A DNA stretch of 64,000 nucleotides, taken from NCBI RefSeq assembly GCF_019218265.1, contig NZ_JAHUZE010000002.1, positions 248,001-312,000 of the forward strand, in the 5' to 3' direction. Each line of letters starts with the position of its first letter. Within the stretch, counting starts at the first letter, position 1. The notes under the pieces are model-generated. The model was not told the DNA's origin, did no database searches, and worked only from the letters and a program-made list of their open reading frames with translations. Source of the DNA: Maritimibacter dapengensis (GTDB taxonomy: Bacteria > Pseudomonadota > Alphaproteobacteria > Rhodobacterales > Rhodobacteraceae). The translations under genes were made by a program, and so were the position numbers. Below, piece after piece: positions 9,099 through 18,002 of the stretch.

Positions 9099-10404
9099 GG
9101 CCCGCGCCATCACCCATCGACGGGTGCTGGCCATCGCGCTTCCCATCGTCGCCGCGAATGTGACGGTGCCGATTCTGGGCGCGGTCGATACCGGGGTCGT
9201 GGGGCAATTGGGCGAGGCTGCGCCGATCGGGGCCGTGGGCCTGGGCGCGACGATCCTGACCGCGATCTACTGGATCTTCGGCTTCCTGCGCATGGGCACG
9301 GCGGGGCTTGCGGCACAGGCGCTGGGCGCAGGAGACCGGGGCGAATTGGCGGCGCTTCTGACCCGGGTGCTGATGATCGGGCTGGCAGGCGGCGCGGTGC
9401 TTATCGCGGCACAAGTGCCGTTCTTCGCCCTCGCGTTCCGGGTCGCACCCGCCAGTGCCGAGGTCGAGGGACTTGCCTGGACCTATATGTCCATCCGGGT
9501 CTGGTCAGCCCCCGCCATGATCGCGCTTTTCGGGCTTCTGGGCTGGCTCATCGCGCAGGAGCGGACGCGCGCCGTCCTGATGATCCAGATCGCGATGAAC
9601 GGGGTGAATATCGGGCTGGACCTGCTTTTCGTGCTGGGGTTCGACTGGGGTGTGGCGGGGGTCGCCTGGGCCACGTTCCTGTCGGAATGGGCGGGGCTCG
9701 CCTTTGGCCTCTGGCTCGCCCGGGCGGCGTTCCGGGTGCCGGACTGGCGCGACTGGGGCGCGGTGTTCGACCGGGGCCGGCTTGTGCGCATGGCGCGGGT
9801 CAACAGCGACATTCTGATCCGTTCGCTTCTGCTCGAGGTGATCCTCGTCAGTTTCATGTTCTGGGGCGCGCGGTTCGGGGATGTGACGCTTGCCGCGAAC
9901 CAGGTGCTGATCCAGTTCCTGCATCTCATGGCCTTCGGGCTGGACGGCTTCGCCTTTGCCGCCGAGAGCCTTGTCGGGCAGGCGCTGGGCGGGCGGGACC
10001 GCGCGCGGCTGCGCAGAGCGGCGATCCTGGCGAGCCAGTGGGGTGCACTGGTTGCCGTGGGCTTTGCGGTGGCGTTCTGGGTCGCGGGGGGTGCGATCAT
10101 CGACGTGATGACGACCGCGCCGGAGGTGCGGGCGGCCGCGCGGGAGTTCCTGCCCTGGCTGATCTTCGCGCCGTTGATCGGGCTGGCGCCTTTCATGTTC
10201 GACGGCATCTTCATCGGGGCGACCCGCACTGCGGACATGCGTAACATGATGCTGGTTTCGGTGGCGGTCTATCTTCTGGCGGCGCTGGCACTCAGGCCGC
10301 TGGGCAATCACGGGCTGTGGATCGCCTATCTCGTATCCTACGCGGTGCGTGGTATGACGCTGGCCCTGAGGTATCCCGCGCTCGAGAGGTCGGCGCAGGA
10401 TTAG
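9091..10404 (+). CDS. MATE-family efflux transporter, DinF-like
   Basis: 437 aa with about twelve hydrophobic segments spread over the whole length, as in MATE exporters. The N-terminal half begins RRVLAIALPIVAANVTVPI and includes the DTGVVGQLG segment typical of the DinF branch. It probably exports a cationic or organic compound in exchange for H+ or Na+ across the inner membrane. It overlaps the thioesterase gene by 8 bp (ATGGCTGA), so the three genes are one operon. The gene ends in a hairpin-containing 3' element facing arsC. Confidence 0.88.
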   Translation: MAEARAITHRRVLAIALPIVAANVTVPILGAVDTGVVGQLGEAAPIGAVGLGATILTAIYWIFGFLRMGTAGLAAQALGAGDRGELAALLTRVLMIGLAGGAVLIAAQVPFFALAFRVAPASAEVEGLAWTYMSIRVWSAPAMIALFGLLGWLIAQERTRAVLMIQIAMNGVNIGLDLLFVLGFDWGVAGVAWATFLSEWAGLAFGLWLARAAFRVPDWRDWGAVFDRGRLVRMARVNSDILIRSLLLEVILVSFMFWGARFGDVTLAANQVLIQFLHLMAFGLDGFAFAAESLVGQALGGRDRARLRRAAILASQWGALVAVGFAVAFWVAGGAIIDVMTTAPEVRAAAREFLPWLIFAPLIGLAPFMFDGIFIGATRTADMRNMMLVSVAVYLLAALALRPLGNHGLWIAYLVSYAVRGMTLALRYPALERSAQD

Positions 10405-10420
10405 GGCGCTCGCGCGCCCC

Positions 10421-10474
10421 TCGGAGGGCCAGCCCTCCGAACCTCCCGAAGTATTTGTGAAACGATGAAAAGGA
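10421..10474. repeat. Conserved 3' element, copy 1 (hairpin plus AAGTATTT tail)
   Basis: A perfect 8-bp stem with loop CCAG (TCGGAGGG/CCCTCCGA, 10421-10440) is followed by CCCGAAGTATTT, then GAAACGATGAA and GGA, up to the stop codon of arsC on the minus strand. It lies between the convergent MATE and arsC genes. The same arrangement occurs at 25726-25781 and 54891-54964. It probably acts as a bidirectional terminator. Confidence 0.65.
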
Positions 10475-10822
10475 TCAGAGAAGGTCGAGGACCGTTTCCG
10501 GCGGGCGGCCGATCCGCGCGCGCCCGTCACGGAACACGATCGGGCGTTCTATGAGCTTGGGCATGGCGACCATTGCGCCGATCAGCAGGTCTTCTTCGCT
10601 GTCGCGGGTGAGACCGGCCTCTTTGAATTCCTTTTCCTTGGGGCGCATCATGTCGATGGCCTTGAGGCCGAGTGCGCGGAGCGCGCCGCGGATCTCGTCC
10701 TCGGTCGGGGCGTCTTCGAGGTATTTGCGGACCGTCGGCGAAATGCCTTTGCCCTCGAGAAGCGCGAGAGTTTCGCGCGACTTGGTGCAGCGCGGGTTGT
10801 GCCAGATGGTGACGTCGCTCAT
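10475..10822 (-). CDS. arsC: Arsenate reductase, glutaredoxin-dependent family (ArsC/Spx fold)
   Basis: 115 aa, normal length for the glutaredoxin-coupled ArsC family. The single catalytic cysteine is C12 in NPRCTKSR, and the conserved arginine region follows in [20 protein letters not shown]. It reduces arsenate to arsenite, or may act as a general ArsC-like oxidoreductase since no ars operon surrounds it. It overlaps pyrD by 4 bp (ATGA) and is the last gene of the DUF952-pyrD-arsC operon. Confidence 0.88.
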   Translation of the reverse strand: MSDVTIWHNPRCTKSRETLALLEGKGISPTVRKYLEDAPTEDEIRGALRALGLKAIDMMRPKEKEFKEAGLTRDSEEDLLIGAMVAMPKLIERPIVFRDGRARIGRPPETVLDLL

Positions 10823-11883
10823 AGCCAGCTGTCCTTGTTCGTGCCGATGGCGTCATGGATATGCGCGTAACCGTCGCGCGCCAAGAGGGCGTCGAGGCCG
10901 CGCGCGATGTCGTCGGCAAGGCTCAGGCCCTTGTAGGCCAGCGCCGAATATAGCTGCACCGCATGGGCGCCCGCCTTGATCTTGGCATAGGCATCCTCGG
11001 CGGACCCGATGCCGCCGACGCCGATCAGGGGCAGGTGGCCGTCGGTCGCTTTGGCGAGCTTGGCGAGGACTTGTGTGGACTTTTCGAACAAAGGCGCGCC
11101 GGAAAGCCCACCTTTCTCGCCGGAATGAGCACTTTTCAAACCTTCGCGGTCAAGCGTGGTGTTCGTGGCGATGATCGCGTCGAGGCGGACCGCGCGGGCG
11201 ACCTCGGCGATCTCGGTGATCTCGGTGCCGGTGAGGTCCGGCGCGATCTTGAGGAAGACCGGGAGGATCTTCTCCTGCTTCTCGCGTGCCGTCATGACCC
11301 CGGAGAGGAGCGCATGGAGCGCGTCGGCTCCTTGCAGGTCGCGCAGCTTCTCGGTGTTGGGGGACGAGACGTTCACGGTGACGAAATCGACGAGCGCGCC
11401 GCAGCGGTCGAGCACTTGCACGTAATCGCTCGCGCGATCCGCGCTGTCCTTGTTGGCGCCAAGGTTCAGGCCCACCGGCACAGGGCGTTCGCGCGACCGG
11501 CGGGTGAGGCGGGCGGCGGCGGCTTCCATGCCGTCGTTGTTGAACCCGAAGCGGTTGATGACGCCCTGATCTTCGGTCAGCCGGAACATGCGCGGTTTCG
11601 GGTTTCCGGGCTGGGCGCGGGGCGTGATCGCGCCGACTTCGACGAAACCGAACCCGGCTTGCGTCAGCGCATCCACCACCTCGGCATTCTTGTCGAACCC
11701 GGCGGCGAGCCCCACCGGGTTCAGAAGTTCGAGGCCCGCAACATGTGTCTTGAGGCGTTCAGACGTGTAGGGGCCGGGAAGGGGAGCAAGACCGGCCTTC
11801 AGCGCCATCAGCGCGAGGCCATGGGCGCGTTCGGGATCGACGCCGTGGAGCGCCTTCATCCCGATTTTCTCGATGAGGTTCAT
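10819..11883 (-). CDS. pyrD: Dihydroorotate dehydrogenase (quinone), class 2
   Basis: 354 aa from the ATG at 11883, preceded by GGAGG; the longer open frame upstream overlaps DUF952 and is not homologous. It oxidises dihydroorotate to orotate with FMN and quinone at the inner membrane. Class 2 features are the N-terminal helical membrane-association segment ([19 protein letters not shown]), [37 protein letters not shown] with the serine base, and [11 protein letters not shown] near the C-terminus. It overlaps the upstream DUF952 gene and downstream arsC by 4 bp each. Confidence 0.95.
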   Translation of the reverse strand: MNLIEKIGMKALHGVDPERAHGLALMALKAGLAPLPGPYTSERLKTHVAGLELLNPVGLAAGFDKNAEVVDALTQAGFGFVEVGAITPRAQPGNPKPRMFRLTEDQGVINRFGFNNDGMEAAAARLTRRSRERPVPVGLNLGANKDSADRASDYVQVLDRCGALVDFVTVNVSSPNTEKLRDLQGADALHALLSGVMTAREKQEKILPVFLKIAPDLTGTEITEIAEVARAVRLDAIIATNTTLDREGLKSAHSGEKGGLSGAPLFEKSTQVLAKLAKATDGHLPLIGVGGIGSAEDAYAKIKAGAHAVQLYSALAYKGLSLADDIARGLDALLARDGYAHIHDAIGTNKDSWL

Positions 11884-12218
11884 CGGGCCTCCGGGGGGAA
11901 ATCGTGACCGTTCGCCGTGGCGGGGAGCGGTTTTGCCCAGAGCACATCGCTCATGCGCAGCGGACGGTAGAGATGCGGGAACAGATCGCCGCCGCGTGAG
12001 GGTTCCCACCGAAGATCGTCGCCCAGCGCTTCGGCGTCGCAGGCCACGAGCATCAGCCCGTCGAGCCCCGCGAAATACTTGGTCGCGGTCTCGCCCGCCT
12101 GTGCGGGTGTCGAGAAATGGATATAGCCGTCTTCGAGGTCGATTGGCGCGCCCGGCGTTTCGCCGTCGCGCTCCAGAGCCGCCCATTCCTCGGCGCGAAA
12201 AATCTTCAGGATCAGCAT
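11880..12218 (-). CDS. DUF952 family protein
   Basis: 112 aa. It matches the DUF952 pattern: an N-terminal [11 protein letters not shown] helix, [10 protein letters not shown], and a C-terminal LFPHLYRPL motif. The GYIHFS/PHLYRPL pair resembles the nucleotide-binding ADP-ribosyltransferase-like fold that has been proposed for this family. Its function is not established. It is the first gene of the operon with pyrD, coupled by ATGA. Confidence 0.85.
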   Translation of the reverse strand: MLILKIFRAEEWAALERDGETPGAPIDLEDGYIHFSTPAQAGETATKYFAGLDGLMLVACDAEALGDDLRWEPSRGGDLFPHLYRPLRMSDVLWAKPLPATANGHDFPPEAR

Positions 12219-12387
12219 GGCGTCGGTTTGCCCCCGGCTTGGCCCAAGGTCAAGCGCACTCGTCTGCCCAAATTCACGGCAATGTCACGGATTTGCGCGA
12301 GGTCAGGCTTGCCCGCCTTTGACAGCGGGCACGACTCGTCACAATCTGACCAGATAGTCAAAAGACAACGATACAGGGAGTATCACC

Positions 12388-13956
12388 ATGCAACGCATTC
12401 TCGGGTCTGTCGCCATGTTGGCGATGTCCTCCGGGATGGCCTGGGCGGATTATTCGCTCACCATCCTTCACACAAACGATTTCCACGCGCGTTTCGAGCC
12501 GATCAGCAAATACGATTCCGGCTGTTCTGCAGAGGACAACGATGCGGGTGAGTGCTTCGGCGGTTCCGCGCGGCTCATGACGGCGATCGAAGAAGCACGG
12601 GCGCGGTCGAACAATTCGGTCCTGTTCGACGGGGGCGATCAATTCCAGGGCACGCTGTTCTACACCTATTACAAAGGCAAGTTGACCGCCGAGATGATGA
12701 ACAAGATGGGCTATGATGCGATGACCGTGGGCAACCACGAATTCGACGATGGTCCGGAAGTGCTCGCGGGGTTCATGGATGCGGTCGACTTCCCGGTGCT
12801 CATGTCCAACGCGGATGTGTCGGGCGAGCCGCTTTTGGCCGACAAGCTGATGAAATCCACGGTGATCGAGCGGGGTGGCGAAAAGATCGGTTTGATCGGG
12901 CTGACGCCGCTCGATACGCCCGACCTGTCGTCGCCCGGGCCGAACATCGTATTCACCCCGCCGGCGGAGGCCGTCCAGGGTGAGGTCGACAAGCTGACCG
13001 AAGAGGGCGTGAACAAGATCATCGTGCTCAGCCACTCCGGGTATCGGGTCGATCAGATGGTGGCCGAGAACACCACGGGCGTGGATGTGATCGTGGGTGG
13101 TCACACGAACACGCTTCTGGGGGATATGGATGGGGCCGAAGGGCCGTATCCGACCGTCGTGAACGGCGTGCAGATCGTGCAGGCCTATGCCTACGGCAAG
13201 TTTCTGGGCGAATTGAACGTGACGTTCGATGATGAGGGCATGGTCACGGAAGCGTCGGGTGCGCCGCTGATTATGGACGGCGCCGTGGTCGAGGACGAAG
13301 CGACGAAGTCGCGCATTTCCGAAGCGGCCGGACCGCTGGACGAGATTCGCAACAAGGTCGTGGCCGAAACGGCGAGCGAAATCGACGGGGCGCGCGAAAG
13401 CTGCCGTGCGGGCGAGTGCCAGATGGGCAACCTTGTGGCCGAGGCGATGCTGGACCGTGTGAAAGATCAGGGCGTCACTGTCGCGATCACCAACGGTGGC
13501 GGTCTGCGCGCGTCTATCGACGCGGGCGAAGTGACCATGGGCGAAGTGCTGACCGTGCTGCCGTTCCAGAACACGCTGTCGACATTCGAAGTTTCCGGCG
13601 CAACCATCGTCGAAGCGTTGGAAAACGGTGTGAGCCAGATCGAAGACGGTGGCGGGCGGTTCCCGCAGGTGGCCGGGCTCCAGTTCACCTTTGACGCCAG
13701 CGCCGAGCCGGGTTCGCGCGTTTCGGAGGTGTATACGATGGAGGGCATGGACTGGGCGCCGATCGACCCGGAGAAAACCTATGTCGTGGTGTCCAACAAC
13801 TTCGTGCGCACCGGCGGTGACGGCTATTCGATGTTCGAAGATGCCGAAAACGCTTACGACTTCGGCCCCGATCTGGCCGATGTGACGGCAGAATACCTGG
13901 CTGAAATGGCCCCGTATGAACCGTTCACGGACGGGCGGATCAAACCCGCCGAATAA
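12388..13956 (+). CDS. Periplasmic 5'-nucleotidase / metallophosphatase (UshA family)
   Basis: 522 aa with a signal peptide (about residues 1-20, ending SGMAWA). The metallophosphatase domain carries all five blocks: HTNDFHARFEP, DGGDQFQGT, GNHEFDDG, LSHSGY and GGHTN. The C-terminal substrate-binding domain includes ITNGGGLRASI and the FVRTGGDGYSMF nucleobase-stacking loop. It likely hydrolyses extracellular 5'-nucleotides for phosphate and nucleoside recovery. The 5' leader holds a 7-bp hairpin (TGCCCGC at 12310, GCGGGCA at 12325). A good terminator follows the gene, so it is monocistronic. Confidence 0.93.
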   Translation: MQRILGSVAMLAMSSGMAWADYSLTILHTNDFHARFEPISKYDSGCSAEDNDAGECFGGSARLMTAIEEARARSNNSVLFDGGDQFQGTLFYTYYKGKLTAEMMNKMGYDAMTVGNHEFDDGPEVLAGFMDAVDFPVLMSNADVSGEPLLADKLMKSTVIERGGEKIGLIGLTPLDTPDLSSPGPNIVFTPPAEAVQGEVDKLTEEGVNKIIVLSHSGYRVDQMVAENTTGVDVIVGGHTNTLLGDMDGAEGPYPTVVNGVQIVQAYAYGKFLGELNVTFDDEGMVTEASGAPLIMDGAVVEDEATKSRISEAAGPLDEIRNKVVAETASEIDGARESCRAGECQMGNLVAEAMLDRVKDQGVTVAITNGGGLRASIDAGEVTMGEVLTVLPFQNTLSTFEVSGATIVEALENGVSQIEDGGGRFPQVAGLQFTFDASAEPGSRVSEVYTMEGMDWAPIDPEKTYVVVSNNFVRTGGDGYSMFEDAENAYDFGPDLADVTAEYLAEMAPYEPFTDGRIKPAE

Positions 13957-13980
13957 GCGACGCTCTATTTGGGCGACAAG

Positions 13981-14010
13981 GCCCTCGCCGGACTGACCGG
14001 CGGGGGCTTT
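13981..14010 (+). terminator. Rho-independent terminator of the 5'-nucleotidase gene
   Basis: An 11-bp stem (GCCCTCGCCGG / CCGGCGGGGGC, one G-U pair, loop ACTGA) at 13981-14007 is followed by TTT and GTGTT, starting 24 bp after the stop codon. Confidence 0.8.
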
Positions 14011-14057
14011 GTGTTCCGGGCCGGGGTGCCTATATTGGGCGTCGAAGGAGCACGCAC

Positions 14058-14366
14058 ATGGATCACCCTCTCATGGACCTGATCTCGGCCAAGATCGCCG
14101 AGGCGGAAGCGAACGGCGAGTTCGACAACCTGCCGGGGGCGGGCAAACCGTTGCCGCGCGAGGATGACCCCGAGAACGCCCTGTTGCGGCGCGTGATGCA
14201 GGAGAACAACGCCGTGCCGCCGTTCATCGCGCTGGGCCGTGAGCTTGAGAAGCTGCGCGAGGAGTTGCGGGCGACCACCGACCAGGTCGCGCGCAAGGAC
14301 ATCATGAAAGAGATGTCGATGATGGAGGCGAAAATCGCCATCGCGCGCAAGGGCTGGACCGGCTAG
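14058..14366 (+). CDS. DUF1992 (DnaJ-homologue subfamily C member 28-like) protein
   Basis: 102 aa. It contains the DUF1992 core: IAEAEANGEFDNLPGAGKPL, then LLRRVMQENNAVPPF and an ELEKLREEL helix. There is no J domain, as usual in bacteria. The ATG has AAGGAG upstream. It is a small cytoplasmic protein of unknown role found widely in proteobacteria. It stands alone after the nucleotidase terminator. Confidence 0.88.
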   Translation: MDHPLMDLISAKIAEAEANGEFDNLPGAGKPLPREDDPENALLRRVMQENNAVPPFIALGRELEKLREELRATTDQVARKDIMKEMSMMEAKIAIARKGWTG

Positions 14367-14565
14367 GCGCGCCTCATCCGGGCGATCAGCCGGTCGCCAT
14401 TCCCGAAATGAAGCCACAGCGCCAACGCGACAGGGCCATGCGCCACCGCGCCAAGCGTGATGCCGATTGCTCCGTGCAGGCGGGCGGGCGGCGGCGAAAG
14501 AAGGGGCGCAGCGGTTGAATGCGCGGGCGCTCGAAACTCTGGGTCTTGTTGCCGGCCGATTCATC
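14363..14565 (-). pseudogene. Possible remnant of a small membrane protein
   Basis: The 273-bp gap 14367-14639 has no confident gene. On the minus strand a frame is open from about 14565 to TAG at 14363 and ends in a plausible hydrophobic segment (AHGPVALALWLHFGNGDRL) plus a basic tail. No start codon with a ribosome site is visible, and a stop lies just upstream. It may be a decayed gene end or chance. Confidence 0.25.
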
Positions 14566-14639
14566 GGCGACCTCGGGCGGCTGATCTGGACGATGAAGAC
14601 GTGATGGACGCAGGCTCGGGCCGCGCGTAGGTTTGGCCC

Positions 14640-15299
14640 ATGTGCGGACGAATGGCCAATACCTTGCCACATGACGCGGTGGCGAACCTGTTCGGTGCGG
14701 TGCCTGCGAACACGCTGCCGCCGCTTCCCGATTACAACATCTGCCCGACGCAGGACGTTGCCGTCATCACGTGGGAAAACGGCAAACGCCGCTATCGCCC
14801 GATGCGGTGGGGGTTCCTGCCGGTCTGGTACAAGGCGATGAACGACGGGCCCCTCATTATCAACGCGCGGTCCGAAACCGTCGCCGAGAAGCCCGCGTTT
14901 CGGGGTGCGATCCGCGAAACGCGCTGTCTGGTCCCGGTCACCGGGTTCTACGAATGGCATCGGGCCGGGGGCAAGAAAGTCCCGCATTTCTTTCACCGCG
15001 CCGATGGCGAGCCGCTGGTCATGGCCGGCGTCTGGCGCGATTGGGGTGAGGACGGGTTGTCCAGCTTTGCGGTCCTGACGACCGAGGCGAACGCGCTTAT
15101 GGCGCCGATACACAACCGTATTCCGGTGGTCATCGAGTCGGAGGATTGGGGCATGTGGCTTGGGGAAGAGGGCAAGGGGGCCGCGACGCTGATGCACGCC
15201 CCCGCCGAAGAGGTGCTGACCTATCACCGGGTCAGTCAGGCCGTGAATTCCAACCGCGCTGAAGGGCCGGACTTGATCGAGCCGGTCGAAGCATCCTAG
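14640..15299 (+). CDS. SRAP-domain protein (YedK/HMCES family), abasic-site DNA-protein crosslinker
   Basis: 219 aa, full SRAP length. The catalytic cysteine is C2 (MCGRM), exposed after removal of Met1. Other family residues are NARSET (active-site Asn), the glutamate in GFYEWH, and the histidine in MAPIHNRIPVV. The family crosslinks to abasic sites in single-stranded DNA and shields them. It sits alone, ahead of the convergent polyamine operon end. The assignment is very secure from the motifs. Confidence 0.93.
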   Translation: MCGRMANTLPHDAVANLFGAVPANTLPPLPDYNICPTQDVAVITWENGKRRYRPMRWGFLPVWYKAMNDGPLIINARSETVAEKPAFRGAIRETRCLVPVTGFYEWHRAGGKKVPHFFHRADGEPLVMAGVWRDWGEDGLSSFAVLTTEANALMAPIHNRIPVVIESEDWGMWLGEEGKGAATLMHAPAEEVLTYHRVSQAVNSNRAEGPDLIEPVEAS

Positions 15300-15303
15300 G
15301 CGT

Positions 15304-15321
15304 TTGCCGAAATTGGAAAGA
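15304..15321. repeat. Degenerate tail of the conserved 3' element
   Basis: The sequence CGAAATTGGAAAGA, running into the TCA stop of the converging oxidase gene, resembles the CGAAGTATTTxxGAAACGATGAAxGA tail at 10445, 25752 and 54939. It has no hairpin. It also lies between convergent genes. Confidence 0.35.
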
Positions 15322-16635
15322 TCAGAGCCGGTCGCGCAGCATGGCGCCCGGATAGGCGAGTCGCAGGAGATTGCGACGCAGGGCGGGCAGCGGGAAGCGT
15401 CGCATCGGGGCGGCGAGGATGTCTGGCCGGGCATCTTCACCCATGAGGAGCCGAGCAGCGAGGTCGCCGGTATAGCTTGCCATTGCGACCCCGTTTCCGT
15501 GGTAGGCCATCGCGACGAGCGCGGTGGGGTCGCCGTCGATCGGGCCTGCGTGGGGCACTAGGCGGGCTGAGAAATTCACGAAGCCGGACCATGTATGCGG
15601 AATGTCCACGTCGCGCCACGCCGGGAACATGCGGTGGAAATCACGGATCATCCGACCCGTCGCGCGGGCATCTGCCGCCGCGGTTCCGCGGATGCCGCCA
15701 CGCATCCCGAAGAGGAAACGCCCGTCCGGCAGAAGGCGGAAGTAATGCAGGAGCGTTCGGGTGTCGTAGGCCATGAGATCGGTTGTCCAGCCCTGAACTT
15801 CCTGCTCGGCCCGCGTCAGGGGGCGGGTCATCAGGACGTTGGACTGAACTGGCAGGAAACGGCCCCTCAGCCATGGATGAAGGTCCTCCGCGCCATAGCC
15901 ATTCGTGGCGACGATGACCTGTCTTGCCGTTACGGTTCCATGCGGCGTCTTGAGCAGATGCCGCCCGTTCGCTTTCGTCAGCCGCGTTACTGGACTATCG
16001 CCTCGAATGTCGGCGCCCGCATCCCGCGCGGCATTGGCGAGACCACGCACGTAAGTGCCCGGATCGAGCGCGAAACCGGCGCTGATGTGCAATCCGCCGT
16101 GAAACTCCGGGCCATATAGCCCTTGGGCGGCGAGGTCGTCGCGGGTGAGAACGCGCGCCGGTATGCCGCGTGCGCGCAGCGCGTCGCGTTCGGCCGGGAA
16201 AGCGCGCGCGTGTTTTGGCCGGTGGGCGAGGCGGACTTCGCCGTCGGAATGGCGCTGCGCGTCTATGCCGTGTCGGGTGAGCAGAGCGGCGACATGGTCG
16301 ATGGCATCGCGTTCGGCGGTGAGGAAAGCGTCCGCCGCAGCGGAGCCGAACGCCTTGGCGAGCGCCGCGTCGTCAAGCCCGGCGCCGCCGAGGCAACAGA
16401 ACCCGCCGTTGCGCCCGGATGCGCCCCAGCCGGGGGCGTGTGCGTCGAGGACAAGGGGGCGGTGCCCGGCTTGGGCCAGCGTCAGCGCCGCGTTCAGCCC
16501 GGTGAAGCCCGCGCCGACGATTGCGATGTCGGTCGTCAGGTCTGCTTCGACGGACGGCCAGCCCTGCTCCAGACCCCAGGCGCATTTCGCGCGGGGGGCG
16601 TCAGTATAGGCGCGCGGCTCGTAAAGCGTCGTCAC
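15322..16635 (-). CDS. FAD-dependent oxidoreductase, gamma-glutamylputrescine oxidase-like (PuuB family)
   Basis: 437 aa DAO-superfamily enzyme. The FAD-binding Rossmann motif is IAIVGAGFTGLNAALTLAQA near 38-57, followed by GWGASGRNGGF, characteristic of the PuuB/OrdL branch. A C-terminal HGNGVAMASYTG segment closes the FAD site. It uses a GTG start overlapping the stop of the glutamine-synthetase-like gene (GTGA). Gene order after the Pot transporter and a GS-like ligase supports oxidation of gamma-glutamylated polyamine, as in the E. coli Puu pathway. Substrate is inferred. Confidence 0.85.
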   Translation of the reverse strand: MTTLYEPRAYTDAPRAKCAWGLEQGWPSVEADLTTDIAIVGAGFTGLNAALTLAQAGHRPLVLDAHAPGWGASGRNGGFCCLGGAGLDDAALAKAFGSAAADAFLTAERDAIDHVAALLTRHGIDAQRHSDGEVRLAHRPKHARAFPAERDALRARGIPARVLTRDDLAAQGLYGPEFHGGLHISAGFALDPGTYVRGLANAARDAGADIRGDSPVTRLTKANGRHLLKTPHGTVTARQVIVATNGYGAEDLHPWLRGRFLPVQSNVLMTRPLTRAEQEVQGWTTDLMAYDTRTLLHYFRLLPDGRFLFGMRGGIRGTAAADARATGRMIRDFHRMFPAWRDVDIPHTWSGFVNFSARLVPHAGPIDGDPTALVAMAYHGNGVAMASYTGDLAARLLMGEDARPDILAAPMRRFPLPALRRNLLRLAYPGAMLRDRL

Positions 16636-18002
16636 AGCCGCCCGAGGTAGGTGCGGTATTCGATCTGGCTGATCGCGGTCGTGAGCTGGGCGATTTCATC
16701 CCGCCGCACGGCCGCGTAGATGTCCCGGTAGCCTTCGAGGAACATGCCCTCGGCGATCTGGCTTTCCGCGAAACACTCGACGGCTGTGCCCCAATCCGAC
16801 GTCAGCGGGTCGGAAAACTCGTTGTTCTGTTCGTCCAGGGGCGCCGGGAGCGGGAGGTCGGGATTGTCGAGCCCGTAGAGCATACCGCCAAGCACCGCGG
16901 TGATGACGAGATAAGGATTCGCGTCAGCCCCGGCGATGCGGTGCTCGAGCCGCGCGCCGGGGCCTGCGACCTCCGGCAGGCGCACGGCAGCGGCGCGGTT
17001 GTCGATCCCCCAGTCGGGCGTGTGAGGCGCGAAGCTGTTACGCTGGAATCGCCGGAAGCTGTTCATATGCGGCGCGAAGATCGCCTGCACGTCGTCCATC
17101 GTGTCGAGCGTGCCCGCGACGGCCTGTTTGAGGAGGTCTGATGGCTCGTCACCGCCCTCGTCGAAGATGTTGTTGCCGTCCTTGTCCACCACCGAGACAT
17201 GCACATGCATCCCGTTGCCGGGATAGTCGGCATAAGGTTTGGCCATGAAAGTCGCGGACATGCCGTGTTTGCGGGCAATGCCTCGCACGAGGCGACGGAA
17301 ATAGAGCGCGTCGTCGGCGGCGGCGAGCGCATCGGCGGTGTGATGGAAGTTCACCTCGAACTGGCCGGGTCCGTATTCGGCAATCAGGGTGTCGGGCGTC
17401 ATGCTCTGCACCCAGGCGGCGTCGAGGATGTCGTCGAGGATCGCCTGTGTCCGGTCCAGCACGTCGAGGTCGTAGTTCTGCGCGGTCGGCGACCGATCCG
17501 GGGGGATCGGTTCGTCGTTCATGTCCTCGCGCGGCTTGTAGAGGTAGAATTCCAGCTCGGTCGCGATGACGGGTGTGAGGCCACGTGCCGCGAATTTCTC
17601 GAGCATCGCTTCGAGCTGCTTGCGCGGCGAATAGGGCGCGACCGTATCTGTTTCGTCATGCATTTCGCACAACACTTGCGCCACCGACCCGCCCGAAGCA
17701 GAGGCCCAGGGCACGGGCCGGAGCGAGCCGGGAACGGGGAACAGATGGCCGTCCGGATCACCGATGGCGATGCCGAGGCCTGTGGCTTCGACCTCTTCGC
17801 CAAGGATGTTGGGTGCGTAGGTCGAAAGCGGCAGGCGAACGCCGCCGGCAGAGAGCTTTTCTTCGTCGTCACCGGGAAGCCATTTGCCGCGCAGGATGGC
17901 GTTGATGTCGCACATCATCAGCTCGACCCGTTCGGGGCGGCCATGTTCGGCACAGAAGTCGGCGTATTCCTTGAGGAAGTCTTGGGGGGCAGCAGTAATC
18001 AT
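16632..18002 (-). CDS. Glutamine synthetase-like gamma-glutamylpolyamine synthetase (PuuA type)
   Basis: 456 aa from the ATG at 18002; the longer frame upstream is out of frame with the permease gene it overlaps. It is GS-fold: beta-grasp N-terminus (VELMMCDINAILRGKWLP), catalytic E in ATELEFYLY, metal ligands in EYGPGQFEVNFHH, GMHVHVS, and the LEHRIAGADANPYL block. PuuA-type ligases attach glutamate to putrescine with ATP. It is tied by 4-bp overlaps to the upstream PotI permease gene and the downstream oxidase gene, which fits a putrescine degradation role rather than ammonia assimilation. Confidence 0.87.
   Translation of the reverse strand: MITAAPQDFLKEYADFCAEHGRPERVELMMCDINAILRGKWLPGDDEEKLSAGGVRLPLSTYAPNILGEEVEATGLGIAIGDPDGHLFPVPGSLRPVPWASASGGSVAQVLCEMHDETDTVAPYSPRKQLEAMLEKFAARGLTPVIATELEFYLYKPREDMNDEPIPPDRSPTAQNYDLDVLDRTQAILDDILDAAWVQSMTPDTLIAEYGPGQFEVNFHHTADALAAADDALYFRRLVRGIARKHGMSATFMAKPYADYPGNGMHVHVSVVDKDGNNIFDEGGDEPSDLLKQAVAGTLDTMDDVQAIFAPHMNSFRRFQRNSFAPHTPDWGIDNRAAAVRLPEVAGPGARLEHRIAGADANPYLVITAVLGGMLYGLDNPDLPLPAPLDEQNNEFSDPLTSDWGTAVECFAESQIAEGMFLEGYRDIYAAVRRDEIAQLTTAISQIEYRTYLGRL

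Noticed and set aside
12310-12331. Hairpin TGCCCGC/GCGGGCA in the nucleotidase leader as a riboswitch or attenuator
   Set aside because: The stem is only 7 bp, lies 56 bp from the start codon and has no T-run or recognisable aptamer features.
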